From NCBI RefSeq assembly GCF_018598555.1, contig NZ_JAHEWN010000007.1:62001-126000 (forward strand): DNA of 64,000 bases. The letters run 5' to 3'. Below the pieces are notes generated by a model that saw nothing but the letters and a program-made list of their open reading frames with translations, had not been told where the DNA came from and ran no database searches. The position numbers were made by a program, and so were the translations under genes. Shown in pieces: positions 1-10,020 of this stretch (positions are counted from its first letter, which is position 1; each line of letters starts with the position of its first letter). The stretch comes from Curtobacterium aurantiacum (lineage in GTDB: Bacteria > Actinomycetota > Actinomycetes > Actinomycetales > Microbacteriaceae).

Positions 1-1530
1 GGCGGTGTCGAGGCCGGACTGCACCTGCTGCTGCAGCGGGGTGACGATCGGGTCCCAGATCTGGTCCATCACACCCTGGTTGGCCTTCTCGCTGGCGACC
101 TCCGGGTCGAGCGCCGCACTGAGAGCGGGCTTCAGGTTCGACTCGTCCGCCGTGGCGTGCAGGATGTTCGTCGGCATGAGCGAGAACAGCACGGAGAGCA
201 GGACGGCGGTGCCGAGCGTGCCACCGATCTGCCGGAAGAACGTGGCCGACGACGTCGCGACGCCCATGTCCCGCGGCTGCACCGAGTTCTGCGAAGCCAG
301 GGTGATGCTCTGCATGAGCTGTCCGAGCCCGAGGCCGATCAGGAACATGCCGATCATCAGGAACCACAGCGGCTTGTCGATCGTCATGAACGTCAGGACG
401 ACGTAGCCGAGCGACACGAGGGCCGTGCCGATGACCGGGAAGATCCGGTAGCGGCCGGTGCGCGCCACGATCTGCCCCGACGCGATCGAGGCGATCATCA
501 GGCCGCCGATCATGGGCAGGGTCGCGAACCCGGACTGCGTCGGGGTCAGACCCGTGACGATCTGCAGGTAGAGCGGGATGGTGAGCATCGCGCCGAACAT
601 CGCGAAGCCGACCAGGAAGCCCAGGATCGTCGCCATCGAGAACGTGCTCGAGCGGAACAGCTTGAGCGGGATGATCGCGTCGTCCTGCATGCGGGTCTCG
701 ATCACCAGGAACGCGACGAGGCCGAGCACACCGATCACGTAGCAGGCGATCGCGCTCGCCGAGCCCCAGCCCCACGTGCGACCCTGCTCCGCGACGAGGA
801 GCAGCGGCGCCAGCGTGACGATGACCGAGGTCGCGCCCCACCAGTCGATGCGCGGCTTGGCCTTCGCCTCGCCGAACTTCGGCAGGTGCAGGAACGCGAT
901 CACCATGAGCAGCGCGGCGACGCCGATCGGCACGTTGATCAGGAAGACCCATCGCCAGCCGGTGATGCCGATGATCGAGCTCGCGCCGGCGAACAGGCCA
1001 CCGATGAGCGGGCCGATCACGGACGAGATACCGAACACGGCGAGGAAGTACCCCTGGTACTTCGCGCGCTCACGCGGGGCGAGGATGTCGCCCATGATCG
1101 CGAGCGGCAGCGACATCAGCGCACCGGCACCGACGCCCTGGAACGCGCGGAAGGCGGCGAGCATGGTCATCGACGTCGAGATGGTCGACAGCAGCGAGCC
1201 GAGGATGAAGACCACGATGCCGAAGATGTAGAGCGGGCGGCGGCCGAAGACGTCCGACAGCTTGCCGTAGATCGGGGTCGTGATGGTCGACGCGATCAGG
1301 TACGCGGTCGTGACCCAGGCCTGCTGGTCGAGGCCGTGCAGGTCGTCGCCGATGGTGCGGATCGCGGTGCCGACGATGGTCTGGTCGAGCGACGACAGGA
1401 ACATGCCCGCCATCAGGCCGTAGATGACGAGCAGGATCTGGCGGTGCGACATGATCGGCTTGCCCGGCGTGTTCGCCGGGGAGTCCTGTCGTCCGCGCGA
1501 CACCTCGACGGGTGCGGTGGCAGTGGACAT
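1..1530 (-). CDS. MFS multidrug exporter, DHA2 family (partial, C-terminus off the left edge)
   Basis: A proton-driven 14-helix exporter of the EmrB/QacA type in the cytoplasmic membrane. The visible 510 codons read from ATG at 1530. They show a short hydrophilic N-terminus, then FLSSLDQTIVGTA (the DHA2 motif with Asp in helix 1), GKLSDVFGRRP (motif A between helices 2 and 3) and GWRWVFLINVPIG (typical of helices 5-6). Most of the protein is present and the stop codon lies beyond position 1. A putative promoter is seen on the same strand about 90 nt upstream. The substrate cannot be told from sequence; family members export dyes, antiseptics and antibiotics. The neighbouring gene is divergent and unrelated. 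Confidence 0.9.
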   Translation of the reverse strand, partial: MSTATAPVEVSRGRQDSPANTPGKPIMSHRQILLVIYGLMAGMFLSSLDQTIVGTAIRTIGDDLHGLDQQAWVTTAYLIASTITTPIYGKLSDVFGRRPLYIFGIVVFILGSLLSTISTSMTMLAAFRAFQGVGAGALMSLPLAIMGDILAPRERAKYQGYFLAVFGISSVIGPLIGGLFAGASSIIGITGWRWVFLINVPIGVAALLMVIAFLHLPKFGEAKAKPRIDWWGATSVIVTLAPLLLVAEQGRTWGWGSASAIACYVIGVLGLVAFLVIETRMQDDAIIPLKLFRSSTFSMATILGFLVGFAMFGAMLTIPLYLQIVTGLTPTQSGFATLPMIGGLMIASIASGQIVARTGRYRIFPVIGTALVSLGYVVLTFMTIDKPLWFLMIGMFLIGLGLGQLMQSITLASQNSVQPRDMGVATSSATFFRQIGGTLGTAVLLSVLFSLMPTNILHATADESNLKPALSAALDPEVASEKANQGVMDQIWDPIVTPLQQQVQSGLDTA

Positions 1531-1600
1531 GCGGGGTTCCTCACAGGGGATGTGGCGTGGTGGTCGTCGGCCCGGGCGGGACCCCGAACGAGGGTCAACC

Positions 1601-1655
1601 TTGCAGGCTCTGCAACTTTACACCGCCAGCACCTTTGCCACCAACGCAAAGTTGC
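1601..1655 (-). promoter_or_regulatory. Putative promoter and operator palindromes of the MFS exporter
   Basis: On the minus strand, TTGGTG (1639-1644) and TAAAGT (1615-1620) are 18 bp apart and could be -35 and -10 boxes. Two inverted repeats overlap them: GCAACTTT (1612-1619) with AAAGTTGC (1648-1655), and TTGCA-GGCTC-TGCAA (1601-1615) just past the -10. This is what a repressor-controlled efflux promoter looks like. No regulator gene is adjacent in the window, so the binding protein is unknown. Confidence 0.45.
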
Positions 1656-1747
1656 CGATGGTGCACGTTCGTGTACGGGTTCTCAGGGTGACCCGGGGGA
1701 CGCGCCTGTCCAGGGAGCGCAGCGCACCGGAGCGTACGGTCCACCGC

Positions 1748-2161
1748 ATGACTGATGAGCACCGCACCCCGCGTCCCGAAGACGACGCCGCGCGCCTCGG
1801 TCTCGTGGTCGTCGGAGAAGCAGCAGCCCTGCAGTCCGGCGACGAGGCGGCACTGGACGCGAGCGAGCAGAACATCCGCGACACGATCGACGAGCTGGTC
1901 GACGAGCCCCTGACCCCGCGGCAGGAGGAGGTCGTCGAACGACTCGCTTCGGCCGGTGGCACGCTCACCGCCGGACTGAGCGGTGCCCTCGCCGCCCAGA
2001 GCGGCCGCAGCGTCGACGACGTGCTCGAGGGCGCGGCGCGCAGCGTCCTGTGGCAGCAACGACTTGCCGACGAGCGCGAAGACGCCGGGTCGCAGGAGCG
2101 TGAGGACGCCGGTGCGCAGCAGCGCGACCCGCGGAACGAGAACGGGCGCGACGAGGGCTGA
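1748..2161 (+). CDS. Hypothetical hydrophilic protein, 137 aa
   Basis: I do not recognise this gene. The 137-residue product is soluble, rich in Ala, Glu and Asp, with no signal peptide or membrane segment. The middle (residues 17-100) looks helical, and the tail (from about 108) is a low-complexity stretch with the direct repeat REDAG. The start at ATG 1748 is favoured because TACGGT (1735-1740) sits 7 nt upstream, the layout of a leaderless promoter used repeatedly in this window. It is divergent from the MFS exporter and converges on the flotillin gene. Confidence 0.6.
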   Translation: MTDEHRTPRPEDDAARLGLVVVGEAAALQSGDEAALDASEQNIRDTIDELVDEPLTPRQEEVVERLASAGGTLTAGLSGALAAQSGRSVDDVLEGAARSVLWQQRLADEREDAGSQEREDAGAQQRDPRNENGRDEG

Positions 2162-2195
2162 ACCCCCGCCACGCCCGCTGCGTGCGTCCCGTCGG

Positions 2196-3656
2196 CTACT
2201 CGGCCGGTTCGACCTGGGCCGGCACCGACTGCTCGCGCACGACGGCACGAGCGGCGGCCTGACCGGTCGTCGTGCTCTTCACGATGTCGCTCAGGGTGAA
2301 CCCGGCGGTGGCACCGAGCAGCGCGTCGACCTCGCTGAACTGACTGACGACACTCTTCGACAGCGCACCCGCGCCGTCCGAGGACACCACGGTGAGCGTG
2401 TCGATGTTGCTCATCGGCGCGGCGAGCTCGCGGGCGATGCTCGGCAGCGCCTCGATCGCCTTGACCCGCAGGACGGCCTCGGAGTGCTGCGCCAGTGCGT
2501 CGGCCTGCGCCTTGGTGGCGTCGGCCTCGGCCTGACCCTTCGCACGGATCGCATCGGCAGCTGCCTCGCCCTCGGCGCGTGACGCGTCGGCGGCGAGCTT
2601 GCGCGCCTCGGACTCGGCCTTCGCCTCGGCAGCGATCGCCTCGGCGGAGATCCGACGGGCTTCGGCCTGGGCGCGTGCGGTCTCGACCTGGGCCCCAGCG
2701 GCGGCCTCGGCCTCGACCCGGGTCTTGCGCGCCTGCGCCTCGGCGACGGCGGAGACCTCGGACTCGAGCTCGGCGCGACGCAGTTCGGCACGCTTCTGCG
2801 CCGTGATCTGCTCCTGCTCGACGACGCCCTGGGACGCGCGGGCCTGGGCGAGCGGGCCGGCGGCGGCGGCCTCGGCCGACGCGCGATCGGCGTCGAGCTG
2901 CAGCGCCGCACGACGGATCGCCAGGGTGTTCTCGGCCTCGGCGATCGCCTGGTCGGCGGTCGCACGAGCTTCTCGCGCTTCACGGTCGGCCTGGGCCTCG
3001 GCGTTCTCGGCCTCGAGTCGCACACGCGCACGTTCGGCACGGCCGAGGTCGCTGATGTACTCGTTGCGGTCCGAGATGCCCTTGATCTCGAACGAGTCGA
3101 CGTCGAGACCCTGGCTGTGCAGGGCGTCCTTGGCGACGTCGAGCACCGCGACGGTGAGCTGGTCGCGCTTGCGGATGATCGTCGACACGTCGGTCGCACC
3201 GATCGAGGCGCGGAGCGAACCCGACAGCACCTCGCGCGCGAAGTCGTCGATCTTCTTCTCCTGCCCGAGGAACCGCTGCGCGGCCGCCCGGATCGAGGCG
3301 TCGGTCTCGCCGACCTTCACGAGCGCGACCGCCTCGACATCGATGGTGACGCCGCGGGAGTCCTGCGCGTTGACGTTGATGTCGATCGCCCGCGAGCTGA
3401 GCGACAGCTTCGCGACCTTCTCGAAGAAGGGGCGCACGAGCACGCCGGCGCCCAGCACGACCTTGATGCCGGACTCGACGGTCTCGGTGCCGTCGTCGTT
3501 CTTGACCTTGCGGGAGCGCTTGCCGGTGATGATGAGCGCTTCGTCGGCGCCGGCGTTGCGGTACACGACCTTGGCGTAGATCAGCGCGATCACGGCGAGG
3601 ACGATGATCCCCACGATGATCAGCGGGACGGCTCCGAGCGCGAACAGGACTTCCAT
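2196..3656 (-). CDS. Flotillin / SPFH-domain membrane scaffold protein
   Basis: A 486-residue SPFH protein of the flotillin type (FloT/YuaG-like), expected to form oligomers on the inner face of the membrane and organise membrane microdomains. Residues 3-32 are one hydrophobic N-terminal anchor, followed by an SPFH/PHB domain (about 35-200, with the usual DVEAVALVKVG strand region). From about 200 to 420 there is a very Ala/Glu-rich coiled coil that gives the family its length. The C-terminal part carries the conserved SNIDTLTVVSSDG-like flotillin motif. GGGGGAG two bases before ATG supports the start. The gene stands alone between convergent and unrelated neighbours. Confidence 0.92.
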   Translation of the reverse strand: MEVLFALGAVPLIIVGIIVLAVIALIYAKVVYRNAGADEALIITGKRSRKVKNDDGTETVESGIKVVLGAGVLVRPFFEKVAKLSLSSRAIDINVNAQDSRGVTIDVEAVALVKVGETDASIRAAAQRFLGQEKKIDDFAREVLSGSLRASIGATDVSTIIRKRDQLTVAVLDVAKDALHSQGLDVDSFEIKGISDRNEYISDLGRAERARVRLEAENAEAQADREAREARATADQAIAEAENTLAIRRAALQLDADRASAEAAAAGPLAQARASQGVVEQEQITAQKRAELRRAELESEVSAVAEAQARKTRVEAEAAAGAQVETARAQAEARRISAEAIAAEAKAESEARKLAADASRAEGEAAADAIRAKGQAEADATKAQADALAQHSEAVLRVKAIEALPSIARELAAPMSNIDTLTVVSSDGAGALSKSVVSQFSEVDALLGATAGFTLSDIVKSTTTGQAAARAVVREQSVPAQVEPAE

Positions 3657-3818
3657 GACTCCCCCTCACGGACCAGGCGCCAGCCTGGATTCCGCATCTG
3701 TTGTTCCGTTGGCTCCCATCCTAGGAGCGCGCACCGACGGCAGCGGACTTGTCCACAGACAGGAGGCGCGGCGCAGGATCACCTGCACCGCGCCTCCAGG
3801 CCGGGGTTGCGTCAGCGC

Positions 3819-4646
3819 CTACGCCCCCGCACGCCACCAGTCGTCGAACGGGGTCGCCGGAACCTGGCGCTTGTGCTCCGTCGCGCGGTAGCGCGACTCG
3901 ATCGCCTCGGCGACCTCGACCGGCACGTCGTGTCCCTGCAGGTAGGCGTCGATCTCGGCGTACGTGAGCCCGAGGTTCGCCTCGTCGGTCTGCCCGGGCA
4001 GCTCGTCGAGCAGGTCGGCCGTCGGCGCCTTCTCGTACAGGCGGGCGGGTGCTCCGAGGTGCTCGAGCAGCTGCCGCCCCTGGCTCTTCGAGAGCCCGGT
4101 GAGCGGAGTGAGGTCGACGCCGCCGTCGCCGTACTTGGTGAAGAAGCCCGTGACGGCCTCGGCCGCGTGGTCCGTGCCGACCACCAGCAGACCGCGCTGC
4201 CCGGCGACCGCGTACTGGGCGACCATCCGCATGCGAGCCTTGACGTTGCCCTTCACGAAGTCGCTCAGCTCGACGCCGGACGCCGCCGTGTCCTCCATGA
4301 CCCCGTCGACCCCGTGTTCGATGTTCACGGTGATGCCCGGGTCGGCCGCGATGAACTGCAGGGCCAGCTGGGCGTCGTCCTCGTCGGCCTGCACGCGGTA
4401 GGGCATGCGGACGGTCGTGAACTCGGCGGGGTGTCCCTCGGCACGGAGGGACTCGACCGCGAGCTGGGTCAGGCGGCCGGCGAGGGTGGAGTCCTGCCCG
4501 CCGCTGATCGCGAGGAGGTACCCCTTCGCCCCGGTCGTCAGCAGGTAGTCGCGCAGGAACCCGACGCGACGGGCGACCTCCTGCTCCGGGTCGATGGTCG
4601 GCTGGACGTTGAGGTCCGCTGCGATGGCGGCTTGGAGTTCACGCAC
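3819..4646 (-). CDS. nadE: NAD synthetase, ammonia-dependent
   Basis: Catalyses the last step of NAD biosynthesis, amidation of deamido-NAD with ATP and ammonia. The PP-loop ATP pyrophosphatase motif SGGQDS is at residues 48-53, and later segments such as [19 protein letters not shown] and [18 protein letters not shown] match NadE. There is no N-terminal glutaminase domain, and at 275 residues it has the size of the E. coli-type enzyme. I chose the GTG at 4646 because GATACT (4653-4658) lies exactly 6 nt upstream, suggesting a leaderless mRNA. A GTG one codon earlier (4649) is the alternative. An in-frame ATG farther upstream would add an unconserved Arg/Pro-rich lead and is unlikely. Confidence 0.93.
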   Translation of the reverse strand: MRELQAAIAADLNVQPTIDPEQEVARRVGFLRDYLLTTGAKGYLLAISGGQDSTLAGRLTQLAVESLRAEGHPAEFTTVRMPYRVQADEDDAQLALQFIAADPGITVNIEHGVDGVMEDTAASGVELSDFVKGNVKARMRMVAQYAVAGQRGLLVVGTDHAAEAVTGFFTKYGDGGVDLTPLTGLSKSQGRQLLEHLGAPARLYEKAPTADLLDELPGQTDEANLGLTYAEIDAYLQGHDVPVEVAEAIESRYRATEHKRQVPATPFDDWWRAGA

Positions 4647-5061
4647 CACCCCAGTATCACGCCGATCCGGCTCCGTGGACCGGAACCGTCCCGAACCCGG
4701 CGGACGAACTGACCGGCGGAGGTCCCGGAGCGGTGGTGACCCGATCACCACCGCCCCGGGGATCCGCGACGACCCGAACGCGTCGCGGACCCGGTGGGCG
4801 GACGCCGGTACCCGCCGGCGCCCGTCCTGGTCAGGCGCGACGGGGTGGTCGCGCCGGGATCGCGGTGGGTGCTCCGTGGTGTTGCACGATGCCTCTTCCT
4901 CCGACGGGGCCCGCCGCTGATCCGCCCCCGGTGGTGAGCCGAGGGATGTGAGGGCCCGAGAGTCGGGCCGGAACGCGGCTGGTGGGGCCGCTTCCTGTGC
5001 AAGTTACCAGGATCGGATCACGCGGTGACGCCCCCGTTGTGGGGCCGCGAAGCACGCATCG
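4647..5061. other. Intergenic region between divergent nadE and marR-type genes
   Basis: About 415 bp with no recognisable full-length gene. It holds the nadE -10 box near 4653 and, on the minus strand, a strong Shine-Dalgarno-like GGAGGAAGAGG (4892-4902) followed by an 18-codon frame and a GC-rich hairpin (listed separately). Other open frames here are Arg/Pro-rich and look random. Confidence 0.5.
4831..4887 (-). CDS. Possible 18-aa leader peptide upstream of nadE
   Basis: GTG at 4887 follows a strong ribosome-binding-like GGAGGAAGAGG with 4 nt spacing. It opens a frame of 18 codons (start [11 protein letters not shown], end RPPRRA) that stops at 4831. Right after the stop the minus strand can fold into a GC-rich hairpin (about 4798-4827, arms CGCCGG/CCGGCG). 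A short proline/arginine-containing frame plus a hairpin is the layout of an attenuator, but no attenuated gene is obvious because nadE appears to have its own promoter at 4653. It could be chance. Confidence 0.25.
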   Translation of the reverse strand: MQHHGAPTAIPARPPRRA

Positions 5062-5097
5062 TTGACAGTTCGATGTCTAACAGTTAGAGTCCTGACC
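5062..5097 (+). promoter_or_regulatory. marR promoter with palindromic operator
   Basis: TTGACA (5062-5067), a 17-bp spacer and TAGAGT (5085-5090) form a near-consensus promoter. The ATG at 5098 is 7 nt past the -10, so the mRNA should be leaderless. A perfect inverted repeat TCTAAC-A-GTTAGA (5076-5088) covers the -10 box. That is the expected place for an autorepressing MarR dimer. Confidence 0.8.
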
Positions 5098-5535
5098 ATG
5101 CAGGCACCGGACTTCACGACACCGCTCCAGCTCATGCGGTGGATCGGATGGGCACAGCGCAAGGGCGCCGAGGAGTGGGTCCGTGAGCGCGACCTCACCC
5201 ACGAGCAGTCGTTCGTGCTCGGGTACCTGCAGGAACACCCCGGCGCCATCCAGCGGGACGTCGCCGAGGCCACCCGGACCAGCGCGGCCAGCGTCTCGAG
5301 TCTCCTGCAGGGGCTCGAGCGGCGCGGCCTGATCGAACGACGACCGGACGCCACGAACGGGCGGACGAAGACGGTGCACGCCACCCAGGCAGGCATCGAC
5401 CTCATCGCCGGGTTCACCGACGCCATGATCGCCCTCGACGACTCCCTGCTCGCACCGCTCGACGCGGACGAGCGCACCACCCTGCGACAACTGTTGCTCA
5501 AGGTGACCGCGGAACTCGCGCCACCGACCCGCTAG
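5098..5535 (+). CDS. MarR-family transcriptional regulator
   Basis: A 145-residue winged-helix regulator. The core reads EQSFVLGYLQEHPGAIQRDV, then TSAASVSSLLQGLERRGLIER (recognition helix) and RRPDATNGRTKTVHATQAG (wing), followed by a C-terminal dimerisation helix, all standard for MarR. The start is fixed by the promoter whose -10 ends 7 nt before ATG 5098. The next gene on the same strand, 252 bp on, encodes a MATE exporter, so this protein probably represses itself and the pump until a toxic ligand binds. The ligand is unknown. Confidence 0.9.
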   Translation: MQAPDFTTPLQLMRWIGWAQRKGAEEWVRERDLTHEQSFVLGYLQEHPGAIQRDVAEATRTSAASVSSLLQGLERRGLIERRPDATNGRTKTVHATQAGIDLIAGFTDAMIALDDSLLAPLDADERTTLRQLLLKVTAELAPPTR

Positions 5536-5650
5536 CCGCACCGCCGAACCACCGCACCGACCCGCTCCACGCACCACGCGCCTCCCGGTCGGATCCGCCG
5601 GCGCGCCCACGCGACCCTCCCCGGTCACGCCGCCCGTGACCCCACCGGTC

Positions 5651-5755
5651 GCGCGCTCCGCCCTGCCGCGCCGGCACCCGTCGACGCGCGCTCCACCCTG
5701 CCGCGCCGGCACCCGTCGACGCGCGCTCCACCCTGCCGTGCCGGCGTTCGTCGGC
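5651..5755. repeat. 35-bp tandem repeat, three copies
   Basis: Three head-to-tail copies of a 35-bp unit start at 5651, 5686 and 5721, each beginning GCGCGCTCC and containing CCTGCCG(C/T)GCCGGC. The first two copies differ by one base; the third has diverged near its end. It fills the gap between the MarR and MATE genes. No coding role is visible. Confidence 0.85.
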
Positions 5756-5787
5756 GCGCCCACCGCCATGCCCGGAAGGGAACCGTC

Positions 5788-7215
5788 ATGTCCTCCACCA
5801 CCACCGCTGCGGCGACGAACCGCTGGTACCTCTCCGCTGCCCCGATCGCCCGAGCCCTGGTGCACCTGTGTGTGCCGATGGCGGCGGCGATGGTCGTCAG
5901 CGCCCTGTACAACGTCATCAACGCGGGCTTCATCGGCGCCCAGCACGACACGTCCCTGCTCGCCGCGATCACCTTCGGCACGCCGTTGCTCGGCCTCGTG
6001 ATGGCCGTGGGCGGGGTGTTCGGCGTCGGCGGCAGCGCGTTGATGTCCCGGTTGCTCGGAGCATCGGAACACGATCCCGACAAGGCTCGGGACATCAAGC
6101 ACGTCGCCTCGTTCGCCCTGTGGGGTGCGGTCGTCACCGGAGCCGTGCTCGGCGTCGTCGGACTCCTGCTGCTCCGCCCGCTCGTCGCCGTCCTCGGCGC
6201 CGACGCCGCAGCGGTCCCCGCCACGAGCGAGTACGTCGCCGTGATGCTCGCGTTCGTCCCGGTGCTCGCCGCGTCCTTCGCGCTCGAACAGATCGTCCGC
6301 TCCGAGGGCGCCGCCCGCCAGGCGATGATCGGCCTGGTCCTCTCCACGGTCGGCAACCTGGTGTTCGACGTCCTGTTCATCCTGGGGCTGCACTGGGGTG
6401 TCGGCGGCGCCGCACTCGCGGTGGGCCTGGCCAACGTGGTCTCGATCGCCTACTGGGTGGCGTGGCTGCAGCGGAACAGCGAGAACGTCAGCTTCGCGCC
6501 GAAGTGGTTCACCCTGCGTGCGGACATCCTGAAGCCCGTGTTCGGCATCGGTGTCGGAGAACTCCTGCAGTCCGCGTTCCTCATCGTCACGACACTCGTC
6601 CTCAACAACCTCGCCGCCGCCTACGGCGACGACCCGCTGGCGGCGATGGGCGTCGCGGTCCGCATCGCTCAGGTGCCGGAGTTCCTGGTGATGGGCGTGA
6701 CCATCGGCGTGCTGCCGCTGCTGGCCTACGCGTTCGGAGCGGGTGACGCAGCTCGACTGCGCTCCGGCCTGCGCGCCGCGGCCCTGACCGTCGGCGGCAT
6801 CGTGCTCGTCTTCTCCGGCACCGTGTTCGTGTTCCGCGAGCAGGTCTTCACGATCTTCTCCGGTGACCACTCGGTGCTCGCGATCGGGATGACGATCCTG
6901 ACGGCACAGCTCGTCGCCGCCGTCGTCAACGGGTTCACGGGGCTGCTCACCTCGCTGTTCCAGGCGACCGGGATGGTCATGCCCGCGATGGTGCTGTCGA
7001 TGGCGCAGGGCGTGCTGTTCGTCCCCATCGTGATCGCCGGCAACGTGTGGTTCGGGCTCGCCGGGATCATCTGGGCGCTCACCGTCACCGAGGGCATCGT
7101 GTTCGTCGCCGCCGTCGTCCTCTGGCTGGCGACGCGGGGCCGCATCGCCCGGGGCCTGGCCGAGGGGAGCGCGGCACGCGCGGACGCCGCGCTGGAGGCC
7201 GCCCCCGTGGCGTGA
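5788..7215 (+). CDS. MATE-family efflux transporter
   Basis: A 475-residue inner-membrane exporter of the MATE (NorM/DinF-like) family, which expels drugs in exchange for Na+ or H+. Twelve hydrophobic segments are seen. The family pattern PMAAAMVVSALYNVINAGFIG opens helix 1, and the second half repeats it with GVGELLQSAFLIVTTLVLNN, reflecting the two six-helix bundles. The start ATG 5788 follows AAGGGA. It lies downstream of the MarR gene and is the likely target of that repressor. A strong hairpin ends transcription at 7249-7291. Confidence 0.9.
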   Translation: MSSTTTAAATNRWYLSAAPIARALVHLCVPMAAAMVVSALYNVINAGFIGAQHDTSLLAAITFGTPLLGLVMAVGGVFGVGGSALMSRLLGASEHDPDKARDIKHVASFALWGAVVTGAVLGVVGLLLLRPLVAVLGADAAAVPATSEYVAVMLAFVPVLAASFALEQIVRSEGAARQAMIGLVLSTVGNLVFDVLFILGLHWGVGGAALAVGLANVVSIAYWVAWLQRNSENVSFAPKWFTLRADILKPVFGIGVGELLQSAFLIVTTLVLNNLAAAYGDDPLAAMGVAVRIAQVPEFLVMGVTIGVLPLLAYAFGAGDAARLRSGLRAAALTVGGIVLVFSGTVFVFREQVFTIFSGDHSVLAIGMTILTAQLVAAVVNGFTGLLTSLFQATGMVMPAMVLSMAQGVLFVPIVIAGNVWFGLAGIIWALTVTEGIVFVAAVVLWLATRGRIARGLAEGSAARADAALEAAPVA

Positions 7216-7248
7216 GGCGCGTCGCCCCCGGCGTCACGCACCGCGTGC

Positions 7249-7291
7249 GGACGGGAGGCCCGGTGCCGGTCGGGCACCGGCCCTCCCGTCC
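7249..7291. terminator. Hairpin between convergent genes (GGAGGCCCGGTG family)
   Basis: GGACGGGAGGCCCGGTGCC pairs with its near-perfect complement around a 5-nt loop. It lies between the converging MATE and CopC-like genes and can act as a bidirectional terminator without a T tract. The same GGAGGCCCG core recurs at several other gene ends in the window. Confidence 0.75.
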
Positions 7292-7332
7292 GTTGGTGGT
7301 CGCGTTCCGAGCGCCGCGTTCGCCGCGTGCGT

Positions 7333-7399
7333 GCGCTTCGTGAGCAGGAATGGTCGGGTGTGCGCGTGCGACCCGACCATTTCTGCTCACGAAGTGCGC
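7333..7399. repeat. Long imperfect palindrome, GTGAGCAG family
   Basis: Two arms of about 27 bp (7333-7359 and 7371-7399) around an 11-nt loop, with the core GTGAGCAG(G)AATGGTCGGGT. The same core appears in hairpins at 11389 and 40234. It is intergenic, directly past the 3' end of the CopC-like gene, and may be a second terminator or a REP-like element. Confidence 0.7.
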
Positions 7400-7407
7400 G
7401 CTACGCC

Positions 7408-8007
7408 CTACGCGCCGCGGCTGCGCCGCAGGAGCAGCACGACGACCGCGCCGGCCACCAGGATGGCTCCGGCGCCGAGGCCGATCCACACGCCCGGCGC
7501 GATGCCCGGCGACGAGGACGGTGCACCATCCGAAGCCCCGGTGGCCGTCGCGGTGGCACTCGGCGTGGGCAGGGCGCTCGCTGTCGGAGTCGGCCTCGGT
7601 GTGACCGTCGCGGTCGGCGACGCAGCAGCTGCCCGGTACTCGAACGCGAGCGTGCCCTCGATCGGGTGCCCGTCCGGCGACACGTAGCGCCAGAGCACGG
7701 TGTAGTTCCCCCGGTCGAGGTCGACCGCGCGACTCATGGTCGTCCCCGACACGGACACGTCGCCGGTGGCGACATCGGTGCCGGACGCATCCGTGACCTG
7801 GATGCGGAGGCCGGCGTCGAGGCCGGCGAGCGGCGCCTCGGAGAAGGTCAGGTCGACGGACTCGAGCGGTTCGGTGACGACCGCCCCGTCAGCCGGGGTA
7901 CTGCTGGTCAGGGCCGAGTGGGCCGACGCGGGTTGGACACCGACGAGCGTCAGCAGTCCCGCCGCGACGATCGCCAGTGCCGCCGCCGTGGTTCGGGCTG
8001 TGCGCAT
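7408..8007 (-). CDS. CopC-domain copper-binding protein, membrane anchored
   Basis: A 199-residue exported protein of the CopC/YobA type. A signal peptide (residues 1-29) ends at ASA, so the mature chain starts with His30, the N-terminal histidine used by CopC to bind Cu(II). The beta-sandwich domain (30 to about 127) contains SSTPADGAVV, LTFSEAP and WRYVSPDGHPIEGTLAF, all CopC hallmarks. A Pro/Thr/Ala-rich linker leads to one C-terminal helix (about 170-192) and an Arg-rich tail, which would hold the domain on the outer face of the membrane. TAGAGT 6 nt before the ATG suggests a leaderless mRNA. No copD is adjacent. Confidence 0.88.
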   Translation of the reverse strand: MRTARTTAAALAIVAAGLLTLVGVQPASAHSALTSSTPADGAVVTEPLESVDLTFSEAPLAGLDAGLRIQVTDASGTDVATGDVSVSGTTMSRAVDLDRGNYTVLWRYVSPDGHPIEGTLAFEYRAAAASPTATVTPRPTPTASALPTPSATATATGASDGAPSSSPGIAPGVWIGLGAGAILVAGAVVVLLLRRSRGA

Positions 8008-8048
8008 GCGCCGACTCTACCGACGGTCGAGCGGCAGCCCGCTGGGGG

Positions 8049-8216
8049 TCAGAGCTGCTCGCCGAGGAAGTCCGCGTACGTCGGCTCGTAGCGCGCTTCG
8101 CTGACACTGACGAGCTGGTGGCCGGTACCTTCGAGGCGTTCGGCGACGAGGGCGGCGAGGTCCTCGGGCGAACGGAGGCCGTGGCGGTGCCAGGCGTTCT
8201 GCGTGGTGGCGGTCAT
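8049..8216 (-). CDS. Small hypothetical protein, 55 aa
   Basis: An unrecognised 55-residue soluble protein starting at ATG 8216 with GAAGG upstream. The composition (MTATTQNAWHRHGLRSPED, then a helical LAALVAERLEGTG region and an acidic end) looks like a real small protein rather than a shadow frame. It lies 41 bp upstream of the CopC-like gene on the same strand. The distance and the separate CopC promoter suggest separate transcription. Confidence 0.5.
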   Translation of the reverse strand: MTATTQNAWHRHGLRSPEDLAALVAERLEGTGHQLVSVSEARYEPTYADFLGEQL

Positions 8217-8406
8217 GACGACCAGCCCTTCATCGAGATGATGCGCATCTCGGATCCGTCCGGGTCGACCCGCTGTGCCAGACCCCACAGATCGTGAGGA
8301 GCATCGTGACGACGAGTCCCTGATGTCTGACCCGGTACCTCCACGCTAGGTGGTGGGGCGCGTTGCGTCGAACGCAGTGCGCTTCTCGGCCGACCAGCCC
8401 GTGACG

Positions 8407-8446
8407 GACGGGAGGCCCGGTGCCAGCTGGCACCGGGCCTCCCGTC
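8407..8446. terminator. Perfect 20-bp palindrome downstream of argG
   Basis: A fully self-complementary 40-bp sequence centred at 8426/8427 with the core GGAGGCCCGGTGCCAG. It lies 36 bp past the argG stop and is the likely terminator, from the same family as the hairpins at 7249 and 36119. Confidence 0.8.
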
Positions 8447-8482
8447 ATCAGGGCGTCGCGCCCAGGGCGCGGGTCCGCTCGA

Positions 8483-10012
<1,530 letters not shown>

Positions 10013-10020
10013 TCACGTGC

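Noticed and set aside
4745..5002. An 85-residue Arg/Pro/Gly-rich frame in the nadE-marR gap
   Set aside because: The composition is that of random GC-rich DNA, with no family resemblance.
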